Source: Pseudomonas sp. 6D_7.1_Bac1
GTDB lineage: Bacteria > Pseudomonadota > Gammaproteobacteria > Pseudomonadales > Pseudomonadaceae
Direction of reading: 5' to 3'
NCBI RefSeq assembly: GCF_025465945.1
Contig: NZ_JANLNW010000001.1
Location: 1-64,000, forward strand
DNA length: 64,000 nt
The position numbers were made by a program, and so were the translations under genes. The notes beneath the pieces were generated by a model. That model saw nothing but the letters and a program-made list of their open reading frames with translations, ran no database searches and had not been told where the DNA came from. Positions 1-10,783 of the stretch are shown one piece after another (within the stretch, counting starts at the first letter, position 1; each line of letters begins with the position of its first letter).

Positions 1-62
1 GGGTTCAAATTAGGCGCCGTGGGGGCCGCCCCCCCCCCCCGCCCCCCCCACGCTCGGGGGAG
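1..62. other. Low-complexity G/C tract at window edge
   Basis: The first 62 bases hold runs of C and G (12 C, then 7 C, with GGGGG blocks) that fit neither coding sequence nor the Pseudomonas repeats elsewhere in the window. They lie directly after the stop codon of the barrel protein. A contig edge or sequencing artefact is more likely than biology. Confidence 0.5.
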
Positions 63-1130
63 TCACCAGAGCATCCGCACCCCAATACTGCCCATCAACC
101 CATTCAAATCGTTGGCAATGGTAGCGGCGCTGTAATCGCCGCTGACATACAGGCTGACAGAGGGCGTGACTTTGGCCACCAATCCCAGCCCCAGTTCGAC
201 CGTGGACGAGTTTCGGCTGCTGCTGCTGAGCTTGTCGACCTGACCGAGGGTCACGGTGTCGCTGGTATTGACCGTGTGCCAAAAGTTGGTACGAACATAG
301 GGTTCGATCGGCAGGCCCTTAATGTCATAACTCCCTTTCAAGCTTGCACCGACCCTGCCGCTCCAGGACGTCAAGTCGCTGGACGAGGCATTGCCGCTGC
401 CGGCATACGGGGTGTCCAGGGTGACACGCTGGTTGATCAACTCTGCCTGGGGTTCGATTACCCAGTTATCGCTGATACCGATGGGGAACCCACCTTCCAC
501 CGAAAGGGTCATTGCGTTGCCTTCAGCGACTTGCCGCTGACCCTGATCATTGAGGCTGTAGCCATTGACCCGACCGCCGCTGGCGGTCAAGTCCACGTGC
601 CAGCCGTTGGCGGCGGTCAGGCTCCAATAAGCGCCAAGGTTGGGGCCTTGCACGTTAAGGGTGTTGTTTGGATCGACGATGGCAGGGCCGATCAACAGGC
701 CGTTGCCATTGCTCTGGAACTGGCTTATGCCGCCCACGAGACCCACGCGCTGAGTGCTGCCGCTGTTGTTTTGCAGGGTAATCAACGCCGGGCTTTTGAG
801 TTCGGCGCCGGTCATGCCGGAAAACTGTGAGTTGAGGGCATCGCGTTCTGCGTTCCTGGCAGGTTGGCCGTAAACCCGATCCCAGTCTGAAGGAGCGGCT
901 TGCTCGACTGTCAGCAACTGGTTATCAAGACCGGGATTGCGGATGAAACGGATGCTGTTACTCGTATCAGGTGTCGGCAGGTTGAACGCCGGGACATCTT
1001 GCCGATACCAGGGGATCGCCTGGTCATCGGTAGGGGACGCCTGAATCTCCATGGATGTGCACAGCAGCAGTGAAGTGGAAACGGTGTACAGAGTGATTTT
1101 GATCTCGTGTTGGATGAAGGAGGTGTTCAT
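63..1130 (-). CDS. Autotransporter-type outer-membrane beta-barrel protein
   Basis: The 355-residue protein starts with a hydrophobic signal segment (about residues 12-32, likely cleaved near IQA-SP). A short linker is followed by about 250 residues of alternating amphipathic strands. It ends in GVRMLW, the terminal aromatic signature recognised by the BAM complex. This is the pattern of an autotransporter C-terminal barrel domain (family knowledge). The exported passenger is almost absent (about 100 residues), so it may work as a plain porin-like barrel or be a reduced autotransporter. It has its own 320-bp AT-rich upstream region and is probably transcribed alone. The substrate is unknown. 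Confidence 0.75.
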   Translation of the reverse strand: MNTSFIQHEIKITLYTVSTSLLLCTSMEIQASPTDDQAIPWYRQDVPAFNLPTPDTSNSIRFIRNPGLDNQLLTVEQAAPSDWDRVYGQPARNAERDALNSQFSGMTGAELKSPALITLQNNSGSTQRVGLVGGISQFQSNGNGLLIGPAIVDPNNTLNVQGPNLGAYWSLTAANGWHVDLTASGGRVNGYSLNDQGQRQVAEGNAMTLSVEGGFPIGISDNWVIEPQAELINQRVTLDTPYAGSGNASSSDLTSWSGRVGASLKGSYDIKGLPIEPYVRTNFWHTVNTSDTVTLGQVDKLSSSSRNSSTVELGLGLVAKVTPSVSLYVSGDYSAATIANDLNGLMGSIGVRMLW

Positions 1131-1450
1131 GGAGGTCTACCTGGCAATCGCATGCCGTATCTCGACTTGGCGTCTCTCCTACCCCGAACGAGGGGCGACC
1201 GATTTCATTGAGGCAAAACCCGTCGGCCCGCTGCAGCGGGTTTCCGGGGCTTGCCCCAGGAGGTATTTCCGGGGGTAGTAAGGTTTAGCTAAGAAGACTG
1301 CTGGCGTCGCGTCAAGAAATTGAACGATGAGCGGTATGGTTAAATTAGGCTCTGCAACTGACTGATTATTGGCAATTATCTAAGTCGTTGTTTATCTGGA
1401 GAATCATATTTTGACGTCAAATTAGAGTTTTTTTCCACGTCCGGAAGGTC
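1131..1450. other. AT-rich intergenic region upstream of the barrel gene
   Basis: No gene is supported here. The part at 1281-1440 is clearly more AT-rich than its surroundings and includes a perfect 12-bp palindrome TTTGACGTCAAA (1410-1421). The promoter of the minus-strand barrel gene should lie here, but no convincing -35/-10 pair was found. Confidence 0.4.
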
Positions 1451-2257
1451 TTAGAAATGCACTTCAACCGCCAGCGGCAGATGGTCGGAGAGGTGGGTCC
1501 ACGGCTTGTTCCCTAGAATCTTCGGTTCGTGACTGCTGGCGTTGCGCAGGTAGATGCGGTCCAGTCGCAGCAGTGGAAAGCGCGCCGGATAGGTCTTGGC
1601 CGGGCGTCCGTGATGGAGCTCGAAGGCTTCGTGCAGATCGTCGCGTTGCGCGAGCGTGGCGTTGCCTTGAAGTTGCCAGTCATTGAAGTCGCCGGCGATG
1701 ATCACCGGGGCATCGTCGGGCAATGACTCGATCAGCTGACAGAGCAGGGCCAGCTGCAATTGGCGATGGCTTTCCAACAGGCTCAGGTGGACACAGATCG
1801 CGTGTACTTCGGCGTGCCCCGGTACATCGAGCACGCAGTGCAGCAGCCCACGGCGCTCGGGCCCGGTGATGGAAACATCGAGGTTGCGATAGTGACGGAT
1901 CGGGTATTTGGACAGCAGCGCATTGCCGTGATGGCCGTCGGGATACACCGCGTTGCGGCCGTAGGCGAAGTCGCTCCACATGCTGTCGGCGAGAAATTCG
2001 TATTGCGAGGACTGTGGCCAATTGTTATGGCGTGAGGCATGGCGATCATGTTCGCCGAGCACTTCCTGCAAAAACACCAGATCGGCGCAGGTACTGCGCA
2101 CGGCTTCACGCAGTTCCGGAAGAATGAAACGCCGATTGAGGGCCGTGAAGCCCTTGTGGGTATTGACGGTCAGAACCCTGAGACGATGAATGGCCGGTGG
2201 TGGACTCATCGAGGCTGGATCGGCGGCGTGCCGGTCTGAATCGGGACTCACGTTCAC
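1451..2257 (-). CDS. Endonuclease/exonuclease/phosphatase family protein
   Basis: The 268-residue EEP-fold protein shows the family's metal-binding and catalytic motifs: an early asparagine in TVNTHKG, the QEV glutamate, GDFNDW in the middle and SDHLPL at the C-terminus. Such enzymes hydrolyse phosphodiester or phosphomonoester bonds; the substrate cannot be read from sequence. In P. aeruginosa a homologue (PA2156 by my recollection) sits beside a cardiolipin synthase in the same glycogen/trehalose region. That suggests a membrane or stress role, but no cls gene is visible here. Start: GTG at 2257, chosen because GGAG lies 6 nt upstream; the ATG at 2209 has no Shine-Dalgarno. Confidence 0.85.
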   Translation of the reverse strand: MNVSPDSDRHAADPASMSPPPAIHRLRVLTVNTHKGFTALNRRFILPELREAVRSTCADLVFLQEVLGEHDRHASRHNNWPQSSQYEFLADSMWSDFAYGRNAVYPDGHHGNALLSKYPIRHYRNLDVSITGPERRGLLHCVLDVPGHAEVHAICVHLSLLESHRQLQLALLCQLIESLPDDAPVIIAGDFNDWQLQGNATLAQRDDLHEAFELHHGRPAKTYPARFPLLRLDRIYLRNASSHEPKILGNKPWTHLSDHLPLAVEVHF

Positions 2258-2288
2258 TCCACTGAATCGGGCGGGTTATCTATGCGAC

Positions 2289-2336
2289 TGATGCATTGGC
2301 CAGCAGTTCAGAGTATTGGCCAAGGCCAATGCATCA
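2289..2336. repeat. 13-bp perfect inverted repeat between PIG-L and EEP genes
   Basis: TGATGCATTGGCC (2289-2301) and GGCCAATGCATCA (2324-2336) are perfect complements separated by 22 nt. The loop holds a further TTGGCCAA core. They fill most of the 91-bp gap between the PIG-L stop and the EEP start. No T-run follows on either strand, so it is not a canonical terminator; an operator or RNA-processing hairpin is possible. Confidence 0.6.
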
Positions 2337-2348
2337 CGCCTTTGAGGA

Positions 2349-3107
2349 TCACACAAAAATGACTTCATAGGGTTGGCGCATCCGCGCCAGGATAACCCTG
2401 GGCAGCTTCGGCGCGATGCCGATCTCCGGTTCACCGTCCAGCTGGCTGGCGTACGCATGGGTGGCGTGGCATTTGCGCGCGACGGTCCAGGTGTCGAGGC
2501 GAACCTTGCGAGCGCGGTGCCAGGGAATCAACCCCTGATCGCGTGCGGGCCAATGCCAGGCCCAGAACGGCACTTCATTGAAACTCGCGCCGACCATGAG
2601 CGCTGCTTTTGCGGCGGCTCGACCCACGGTGTTATGGTCGATGATGCCGTCCTCACTCCAGGTAGTGAACACCACATCGCCCGGCCGCAGGTAGCGCGCG
2701 ATGAATTGCGTCAACTGCAGTTCACGCTCGGCCAGCCCGTTATCGGTAAAACCGCCGCGGATCCATTTCAGGCTATGCATGGGCAAACCGAGGCGGCGCA
2801 GGGCTTCGACGCTTTCCTGAGGGCGAAACACGCTCAGGCGTTTCTCTGACCACAGGTTTGAGCCCGGATGACTGGCGCTACCGTCGGTAACCGAGATCAA
2901 TTGCAAGGGATGGCCGAGGTTGGCGAACAACTGCAGCAGGCCGCCACAGGTCACCACTTCATCGCCAGGATGCGGCGCAATCACCACAGCGCGAGCGCCG
3001 GCGGGGATCAGGGTAGAGGTGCTGATGACTGGAACGTTATCCAGTTGCCGGGCAGTGTTCCAGATCTGCGCAGGCAAACTACTGTCGACGAGGGTAGTGG
3101 ATTTCAT
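2349..3107 (-). CDS. PIG-L family deacetylase
   Basis: The 252-residue protein carries the LmbE/PIG-L zinc-site motif as PHPGDEVV (usual form PHPDDE) and a later DHNTVGRAA histidine motif. The family removes N-acetyl groups from sugars or sugar conjugates using zinc. The first aspartate of the motif is glycine here, which could alter catalysis; the second acidic pair is kept. The start at 3107 has AAGGA 9 nt upstream; a longer reading frame upstream has no better signal. It lies between glgX and the EEP gene on the same strand, and in Pseudomonas such a gene commonly accompanies this stress locus. The substrate is unknown. Confidence 0.8.
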   Translation of the reverse strand: MKSTTLVDSSLPAQIWNTARQLDNVPVISTSTLIPAGARAVVIAPHPGDEVVTCGGLLQLFANLGHPLQLISVTDGSASHPGSNLWSEKRLSVFRPQESVEALRRLGLPMHSLKWIRGGFTDNGLAERELQLTQFIARYLRPGDVVFTTWSEDGIIDHNTVGRAAAKAALMVGASFNEVPFWAWHWPARDQGLIPWHRARKVRLDTWTVARKCHATHAYASQLDGEPEIGIAPKLPRVILARMRQPYEVIFV

Positions 3108-3135
3108 GGCGATACGTCCTTGTTCTGGTTTGCCG

Positions 3136-3255
3136 TCACACGTATTGCGGCTGGCTGAACACGCCGGCGCAGACCCCTTGCGGCCAGATGATCGCAGGGC
3201 ACAGCGCTCCAAACCCTGGATTGCTGCGTGCAGAGTATTGCTCATACAACACCAT
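3136..3255 (-). CDS. Possible 39-residue small ORF before PIG-L gene
   Basis: This 39-codon ORF lies between glgX and the PIG-L gene. AGGGG is 6 nt before its ATG and a strong GAGGAGGTGA lies slightly further upstream. It stops 28 bp before the PIG-L start. The peptide has no recognisable domain. The strong purine-rich site so far from the PIG-L start is the only reason to list it; it may be spurious. Confidence 0.2.
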   Translation of the reverse strand: MVLYEQYSARSNPGFGALCPAIIWPQGVCAGVFSQPQYV

Positions 3256-3349
3256 TCGTCGCCCCTGTCACCTCCTCAGCGAGTGTTTTTTTCTTCATGT
3301 AGCTGATTCAAGCACCGGCGATCGCTGCCGGCGGCGATAAAGTGTCGTC

Positions 3350-5509
<2,160 letters not shown>

Positions 5510-5594
5510 AACAGCTCCTCCAGGTGTTTTTCCGGGCCGTGCCACCTCGAAGTGGCGAGCCTGCCCGCCACGCGGTCAATCAGCACTGGCGCCC

Positions 5595-5897
5595 TCAACT
5601 GGCCGGCTTGCGCGGTGCTCGGGTTTTTTTCGCGGACGCAGGCTTTTCCCCCTGCGGCGTCACAGCGTGAGCGGCTGCAGAGGGTTTGGCTTTGGGCTTG
5701 ACCGCCGAGGGCTTGCTGGCTGCGGTTTTGCCGCTGTTGGTTTTGGCGGCCTTGGCAGGCTTGGTCGGGGCCAAGGCTTCGGCCTCGGCGAGCTTGCACG
5801 CCATCTCCCAGTGGCGGGCCTCCTGGCCTTCGGGTTTCCCCTCGGACTCCCAGATCTGATAGGCAAATTCACGAATGCGTTTGTCATCGGTACTCAT
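5595..5897 (-). CDS. DUF2934 domain protein
   Basis: The 100-residue protein has two parts. Residues 1-45 contain the DUF2934 signature (RIREFAYQIWESEGKPEG, then HWEMACKLAEAE). Residues 46-100 form a Lys/Ala/Pro-rich basic tail resembling histone-H1-like linkers. The function is unknown. It sits 21 bp after treY and before glgX, and the same small gene keeps this position in other Pseudomonas glycogen/trehalose loci. A structural or nucleic-acid-binding role under osmotic or dry stress is only inference. Confidence 0.85.
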   Translation of the reverse strand: MSTDDKRIREFAYQIWESEGKPEGQEARHWEMACKLAEAEALAPTKPAKAAKTNSGKTAASKPSAVKPKAKPSAAAHAVTPQGEKPASAKKTRAPRKPAS

Positions 5898-5918
5898 TGC
5901 AAGGCTCCTGAGTTGAAC

Positions 5919-8705
5919 TCAAGTCTGGATAAACAGATTAACCGGGAAGTCCCCCAGCGCGGCGCTGATCAGCAGCTCCTTGTGGTGTATAACTGGGCCT
6001 GTTGAAAAAAGGCCCGTCAGCTTTTCGCCAGAGGCGGTGAACGGTAGTTTGACCCGGGTGTCGCCCCAGCGCGGGGCAGGCACCTGGGGTGTGGCACTGC
6101 TTGCCAGCAGCGGCGCGACCCGCACCGGTACCAGCACAATCGCCCGTTGGCCGTTGAGTTCACGGGCGAAAGCCAACACCCGTTCAGCTTCGCTGCCCAC
6201 CACCTGCAACGCTTGATAACGACCCCGCCGAAACAGCTGCGGATATTGCGCGCGTACCGCCAACGTGCGAGCAATCAGCGCCTGTTTGATGTGCCCGTCG
6301 CGCCAGTTGTGCAGCAACTGCTCAGTGTCCACCGGGGTTTTCAATGCTTGCTGGCGGATGGTGAAATCAACCGCTCGCCGATTGTCCGGATCCACCAGGC
6401 TGAAGTCCCAAAACTCGTTGCCCTGATACAGGTCCGCAACCCCGGGCACCGTCATACGCAGCAAGGTTTGCGCCAATCCATTGAGCGCGCCGCCGCAAGC
6501 AATGGCCTGCACAGCGCTGGCGATGGCACTGCGTAATGGCAAGCCCTCGGGGCTGAGCAGCAGGCGTTCGAGAAATGCCCGAGTGGCCTGTTCGTAGACC
6601 TCATTCGGTGCATTCCAGCTGCTCTGGAGTTTGGCTTCGCGCAGGGCTTTTTGCTGCCACTGCCACAGGCGTTCGGTGTAGGCCGTCAGCGAAGGGGGGG
6701 CATCGCAACGAAGCGTCAGCGGCCAACTGGCGAGCAAGGTCTGGTACAGAATCAGTTCATCGGCAGCCGAGGGCATCGACGGATCGTCGCGCAGGACGCT
6801 GGCCTGTGCCCGCCAGTCTTCGACCTGTTCGGCATACCAGGCACTGCGTTCGCTGAGCAGGGCCAAACGTGTCCGGCTGTCTTCGCCGCGTTTGTGATCA
6901 TGGGTGGCGGTGTTCAGCAGAGTGTCCGGAAACTTCGCGAGACGTTGGCTGCAAGCAGCGTGGAAGTCGGCGAGGGGGGCGCTGAACTGTTCGGTATTGA
7001 AGCCGACATCGTTACGCGACAACAGCACGCCTGAGCGATAGAACGCGGTGTCTTCCACGGCTTTGGCGGCGGTCGGCGAGGTCAACTGCTGAAAGCGTAC
7101 GCAGGCGTGCTTGAGGATCTTGCGTTGACGGCCCACCGGGCGGGCGCGCCAAGGCTGCCCGCCGAGCCAGTGCGCCAGGTAGTCGAGCACCGGCCAGTCG
7201 GTTTCGCTCAAGGTCTGGCGGGCGCCCGTCATGGCATGCTGAAAAAACACTTCGTCTTGCGCTGAACGTCCTCGTGGGCTGATGTAGGTTCGGTACACCG
7301 GGAAATGCACGATCAGCTCCTGCAAGGCCCGACGAATCGCACCGAGGGTCAGATCCCGGCTCATCAGGTCATCGCGGGCCACTTGCAGCAAGGCCTGCGC
7401 GACACTTTCGAAGTCGCCGGCCAGCGAACCGTTGAGAATCTGTTGCCGCGCCAGTTGTGCTTCCTCGATGAACGCGGCGGGCCGCTCGGTGTGCCGGCTC
7501 CACAGCTCACCAAGCACTTGCGCACCTTGTGGGTCGTGTTGCAGCAACGACACTTGATTCATGAACTCATAGCCGGTGCTGCCATCGACTTGCCAGTCGT
7601 GGCGCAGGGTTTCACCTTCGCCGAGGATTTTTTCGACATAGATCGGCACGTGCCGCGAGGGCGACAACGCCTTCACCCGGCGCCTGAGTTTACGGCAGTA
7701 ACCACGCGGGTCGGCGAGTCCGTCGATGTGGTCTACACGCAAACCATCCACCAGACCGTTGGCAATCAGCTCGAAAATTTTAGCGTGGATGGCTTCGAAC
7801 ACGGCCGGACGTTCGACCCGCAACCCCGCGAGTTCATTGACGTCGAAGAAGCGCCGCCAGTTGATGTCGTCGGCCGCCGTGCGCCAACTGGCCAGGCGAT
7901 AACTCTGGCGTTCGAGCAGGTCGTGCAGCCGGGTGAAACCTTCGGGCTGGCGTGAGTCGTGGAGGCTGAGGTTGTGCTCGATGCAGCGCCGGATCGGCGG
8001 ATCAGTCGCCAGTGTTGTCAGCGCCTGCTGCAAGGGACGCGCAAGGGAATGGGCATCGGTCTGGTAGTGCAGGGTGGTGAATTGATCGGCCAATGTTTTG
8101 AGTTGCTGCGCGTATTCGACGTCGAGCGAGTCGTCAGGCTTGAGCAGTTCAGCATAATCGGCGGGGCAGATCGGGAAGCGGTGCGCATAGTGCTCGACAT
8201 GGAAACTGCCCTGTCCCGGATCAAAGCGCAGCGCGAGCGTGCCATCCTGTAGGGCGATGCCGTAGTCGCTGCCCAGGAACGGCAGTAACAGCTGACCTTC
8301 GAGCAGCGGGTCTGGCGAGTGCCATTGAATGTCGAAAAACTCACCGTAGGGGCTCAGCCGCCCCCATTCCAGCAAGTCCAGCCACCACGGATTGTCGGCG
8401 CCACCCACGGCCATGTGGTTGGACACGATGTCCAGAATCAACCCCATGTTCTGTGCACGCAGCGCGCTGACCAGCCGACGCAACGCGGCCTCGCCACCCA
8501 GCTCGGGATTGACCCGGGTCGGGTCGACCACGTCGTAGCCGTGCATCGACCCGGCCCGTGCGTTCAGCAGTGGCGAGGCATAGAGGTGGCTGATCCCTAG
8601 CGTGGCGAAGTACGGCACCAGCGGCACGGCGTCATCCAGCGTGAAGCGATGATGAAATTGCACGCGCAACGTCGCTCGTACGCTCGGGTCTTGCGCCTCG
8701 TTCAT
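5919..8705 (-). CDS. treY: Maltooligosyl trehalose synthase TreY
   Basis: The 928-residue GH13 isomerase turns the reducing-end alpha-1,4 bond of maltodextrin into an alpha,alpha-1,1 bond, giving maltooligosyl trehalose. Visible landmarks: N-terminal TLRVQFH and GISHLYASP, DIVSNHMAV (about 92-100), nucleophile D325 in GLRVDHIDGL, acid/base E358 in IYVEKILG, and a later THDHKRGEDSR containing the third aspartate. Length fits the Pseudomonas family. Its ATG overlaps the malQ stop by 4 bp (ATGA), which implies translational coupling. It works with TreZ, encoded two genes upstream in the operon. Confidence 0.95.
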   Translation of the reverse strand: MNEAQDPSVRATLRVQFHHRFTLDDAVPLVPYFATLGISHLYASPLLNARAGSMHGYDVVDPTRVNPELGGEAALRRLVSALRAQNMGLILDIVSNHMAVGGADNPWWLDLLEWGRLSPYGEFFDIQWHSPDPLLEGQLLLPFLGSDYGIALQDGTLALRFDPGQGSFHVEHYAHRFPICPADYAELLKPDDSLDVEYAQQLKTLADQFTTLHYQTDAHSLARPLQQALTTLATDPPIRRCIEHNLSLHDSRQPEGFTRLHDLLERQSYRLASWRTAADDINWRRFFDVNELAGLRVERPAVFEAIHAKIFELIANGLVDGLRVDHIDGLADPRGYCRKLRRRVKALSPSRHVPIYVEKILGEGETLRHDWQVDGSTGYEFMNQVSLLQHDPQGAQVLGELWSRHTERPAAFIEEAQLARQQILNGSLAGDFESVAQALLQVARDDLMSRDLTLGAIRRALQELIVHFPVYRTYISPRGRSAQDEVFFQHAMTGARQTLSETDWPVLDYLAHWLGGQPWRARPVGRQRKILKHACVRFQQLTSPTAAKAVEDTAFYRSGVLLSRNDVGFNTEQFSAPLADFHAACSQRLAKFPDTLLNTATHDHKRGEDSRTRLALLSERSAWYAEQVEDWRAQASVLRDDPSMPSAADELILYQTLLASWPLTLRCDAPPSLTAYTERLWQWQQKALREAKLQSSWNAPNEVYEQATRAFLERLLLSPEGLPLRSAIASAVQAIACGGALNGLAQTLLRMTVPGVADLYQGNEFWDFSLVDPDNRRAVDFTIRQQALKTPVDTEQLLHNWRDGHIKQALIARTLAVRAQYPQLFRRGRYQALQVVGSEAERVLAFARELNGQRAIVLVPVRVAPLLASSATPQVPAPRWGDTRVKLPFTASGEKLTGLFSTGPVIHHKELLISAALGDFPVNLFIQT

Positions 8706-10783
8706 TGATCACGCTCGGCCGCCTGAAGGCGCGCGCAGGCAAGCAATTCCAGGCGTCGTGCGGCATCCGCGTCATCCAGCAGCACTTCGCTCTTATCGGA
8801 CAAGCGCCGACGCCAGTTCGGGTGGCTGTCGAGGGTGCCGGGAAGGTTGGCCTGCTCATCGATACCCAGCGCATCTTCCAGCGGCAGCAACACCAATGGC
8901 GCGCGGGTATGGCCAAGGAAGCGCACGCTGGCGTCGAGCACCTGGTCGGTCTCGTGGGTTTCCTCACGGAAATTTTGCGGGTCCTGACTCAAGGCCCGAC
9001 GCAAGCCTTCGCGTTCACGCTGGCGGTGTTCGCGCCAGTGCTGTTCACCGTCGCTGTCGACCAGCCCCAGCCGGGCATTCCACTCAATGTCGCGGCAATG
9101 CCACCAACCATTGAGCGTCGGCAGGTCATGGGTGCTGGTGGTGGCCAGCGCGTTGTCCGGCCAATCGAGAATCGGCTTGAAGTGCGCGCCATGGTCCTGC
9201 TCGAACAGCAGCACGCGCATGCCAAGGATCGAGCGGGCGATCAGTTTGTCGCGCAGGCCATCGGGCACGGTGCCGAGGTCTTCGCCGAGTACGATGGCTT
9301 GATGTCGATGGGATTCCAGGGTCAATAAACGCAACAGGTCGTCCACCGGGTAATACAGGTAGGCGCCGTCACTCGGTGGCGCGCCGAGGGGGATCACCCA
9401 CAGCCGTTGCAGGCCCATGACATGGTCGATTCGCAGACCGCCCGCATGGGCAAAGTTGGCCCGCAGCATCTCGATGAACGCACGAAAACCGTTACGTATC
9501 AGCCCTTCGGGAGAAAACGCAGAGATCCCCCAGCCTTGACCCGCGCGGTTGAGAATGTCCGGTGGTGCGCCAACGGTGAGGGCCGCGAGCAATTCGTCCT
9601 GACGACTCCAGGCCTGGCTGCCACCGCCATCCGCACCGACGGCCAGGTCCGCAATCAAACCGATGCCCATACCACAACTGCGTGCAACGGTTTGCGCGCG
9701 TTGCAAGCTGCGGGCGATCAACCATTGGCAAAAGGCGTAAAAACCGATGCGCCCAGCGTTTTGCTCGGCAAATACCGCCAGTTCGGCACTGCGCGGGTTA
9801 CGCCAGTGCGCAGGCCACTGGCGCCAGTCGAGGCTTTCGCCACGGGCGGCGCAGGCTTCCTGCAGGGCCTCGAAACGGCAATGGTTTTCCAGGGCTTCGC
9901 CACCGCAGTGGCGAAAGCTGCTGAAGTCCGCGTGCAAGGGATGATCGCCCCGGGAAAACCCCTCATACAGCGCTTGCAACAATTGCTGCTTGGCCTTGGC
10001 CGCGGCTGGCCAGTCAATCAGCGGTTGGGCTTCGAGTCGCTTGAGTTCGTCAGCCAGTTCGGTGGCGTCGATGGCCAGGCGCAAGGCGCGCTCGCCGAGA
10101 ATTTCCCCTGGGGAGGCGTACAGACTGTTGAGAAACAAACGGCTGGAAGGTGAGTAGGGACTGTAGCGTTGCGTGTCGTTGCTGAACATCGCGTGCAGCG
10201 GGCTGATCGCTAGCGCGTCGGCGCCGCGTTCACCGGCAACGCGGGCGAGGTTTTCCAGCGCCTGCATGTCGCCAAAGCCTCCGTCGCCGGGGCGCCGTAA
10301 TGAATACAGTTGCACGCTCAGGCCCCAGGCCCTGGGTGTCTGGTTGCCAACGGCGGCGGCCACGCTATGGCACCGCAAGGGGGCCACCGCCAGCGTGAAA
10401 TGTTGGCCGGCGATGCTGACTTCCTGATAGCCCACCGGGATCAATCCTGGCAGAACCGCGTCGCCATCGAGTTTCAGGCTGAGGGTCGCGCCGTCTTCCA
10501 GGTGAATCTCACAGGGTGTTTCAGGGGCAAAATAATGCGCAAGCTCGAGCCCGGCACCCACGTCGACGGTCATCAAGGGCGGCAGGTGTTTTTGCTGTTG
10601 GTTCTGATGCAATTCTTGCAGGCTGGCGTCGATTTCCCGAGCGCTACCGGCCGGATGACCGAGCCCGGCGAGGACTGCTCGCAATGCGGTCGCAGCGACT
10701 TTTTGCGGTCGGCCATTGGCGTCGATCCAGTCGACTGCCAGGCCTGCTCGGCTGGCGAGAATTTCCAGTTGGGCATCACTCAT
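8702..10783 (-). CDS. malQ: 4-alpha-glucanotransferase MalQ (amylomaltase)
   Basis: The 693-residue GH77 enzyme disproportionates alpha-1,4-glucans, so short maltooligosaccharides left by TreYZ can be rebuilt into longer substrates. Key motifs are nucleophile GGLRIDHVMGL, acid/base VLGEDLGTVP and STHDLPTLNGW. The start at 10783 (MSDAQLEI) is chosen because the upstream in-frame extension lies inside treZ and is non-homologous in character; GAGAGCGCCC precedes it. The first 8 bp overlap the end of treZ, and its stop overlaps treY by 4 bp. It is longer than E. coli-independent short amylomaltases and typical of the MalQ subtype with an N-terminal extra domain. Confidence 0.94.
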   Translation of the reverse strand: MSDAQLEILASRAGLAVDWIDANGRPQKVAATALRAVLAGLGHPAGSAREIDASLQELHQNQQQKHLPPLMTVDVGAGLELAHYFAPETPCEIHLEDGATLSLKLDGDAVLPGLIPVGYQEVSIAGQHFTLAVAPLRCHSVAAAVGNQTPRAWGLSVQLYSLRRPGDGGFGDMQALENLARVAGERGADALAISPLHAMFSNDTQRYSPYSPSSRLFLNSLYASPGEILGERALRLAIDATELADELKRLEAQPLIDWPAAAKAKQQLLQALYEGFSRGDHPLHADFSSFRHCGGEALENHCRFEALQEACAARGESLDWRQWPAHWRNPRSAELAVFAEQNAGRIGFYAFCQWLIARSLQRAQTVARSCGMGIGLIADLAVGADGGGSQAWSRQDELLAALTVGAPPDILNRAGQGWGISAFSPEGLIRNGFRAFIEMLRANFAHAGGLRIDHVMGLQRLWVIPLGAPPSDGAYLYYPVDDLLRLLTLESHRHQAIVLGEDLGTVPDGLRDKLIARSILGMRVLLFEQDHGAHFKPILDWPDNALATTSTHDLPTLNGWWHCRDIEWNARLGLVDSDGEQHWREHRQREREGLRRALSQDPQNFREETHETDQVLDASVRFLGHTRAPLVLLPLEDALGIDEQANLPGTLDSHPNWRRRLSDKSEVLLDDADAARRLELLACARLQAAERDQ

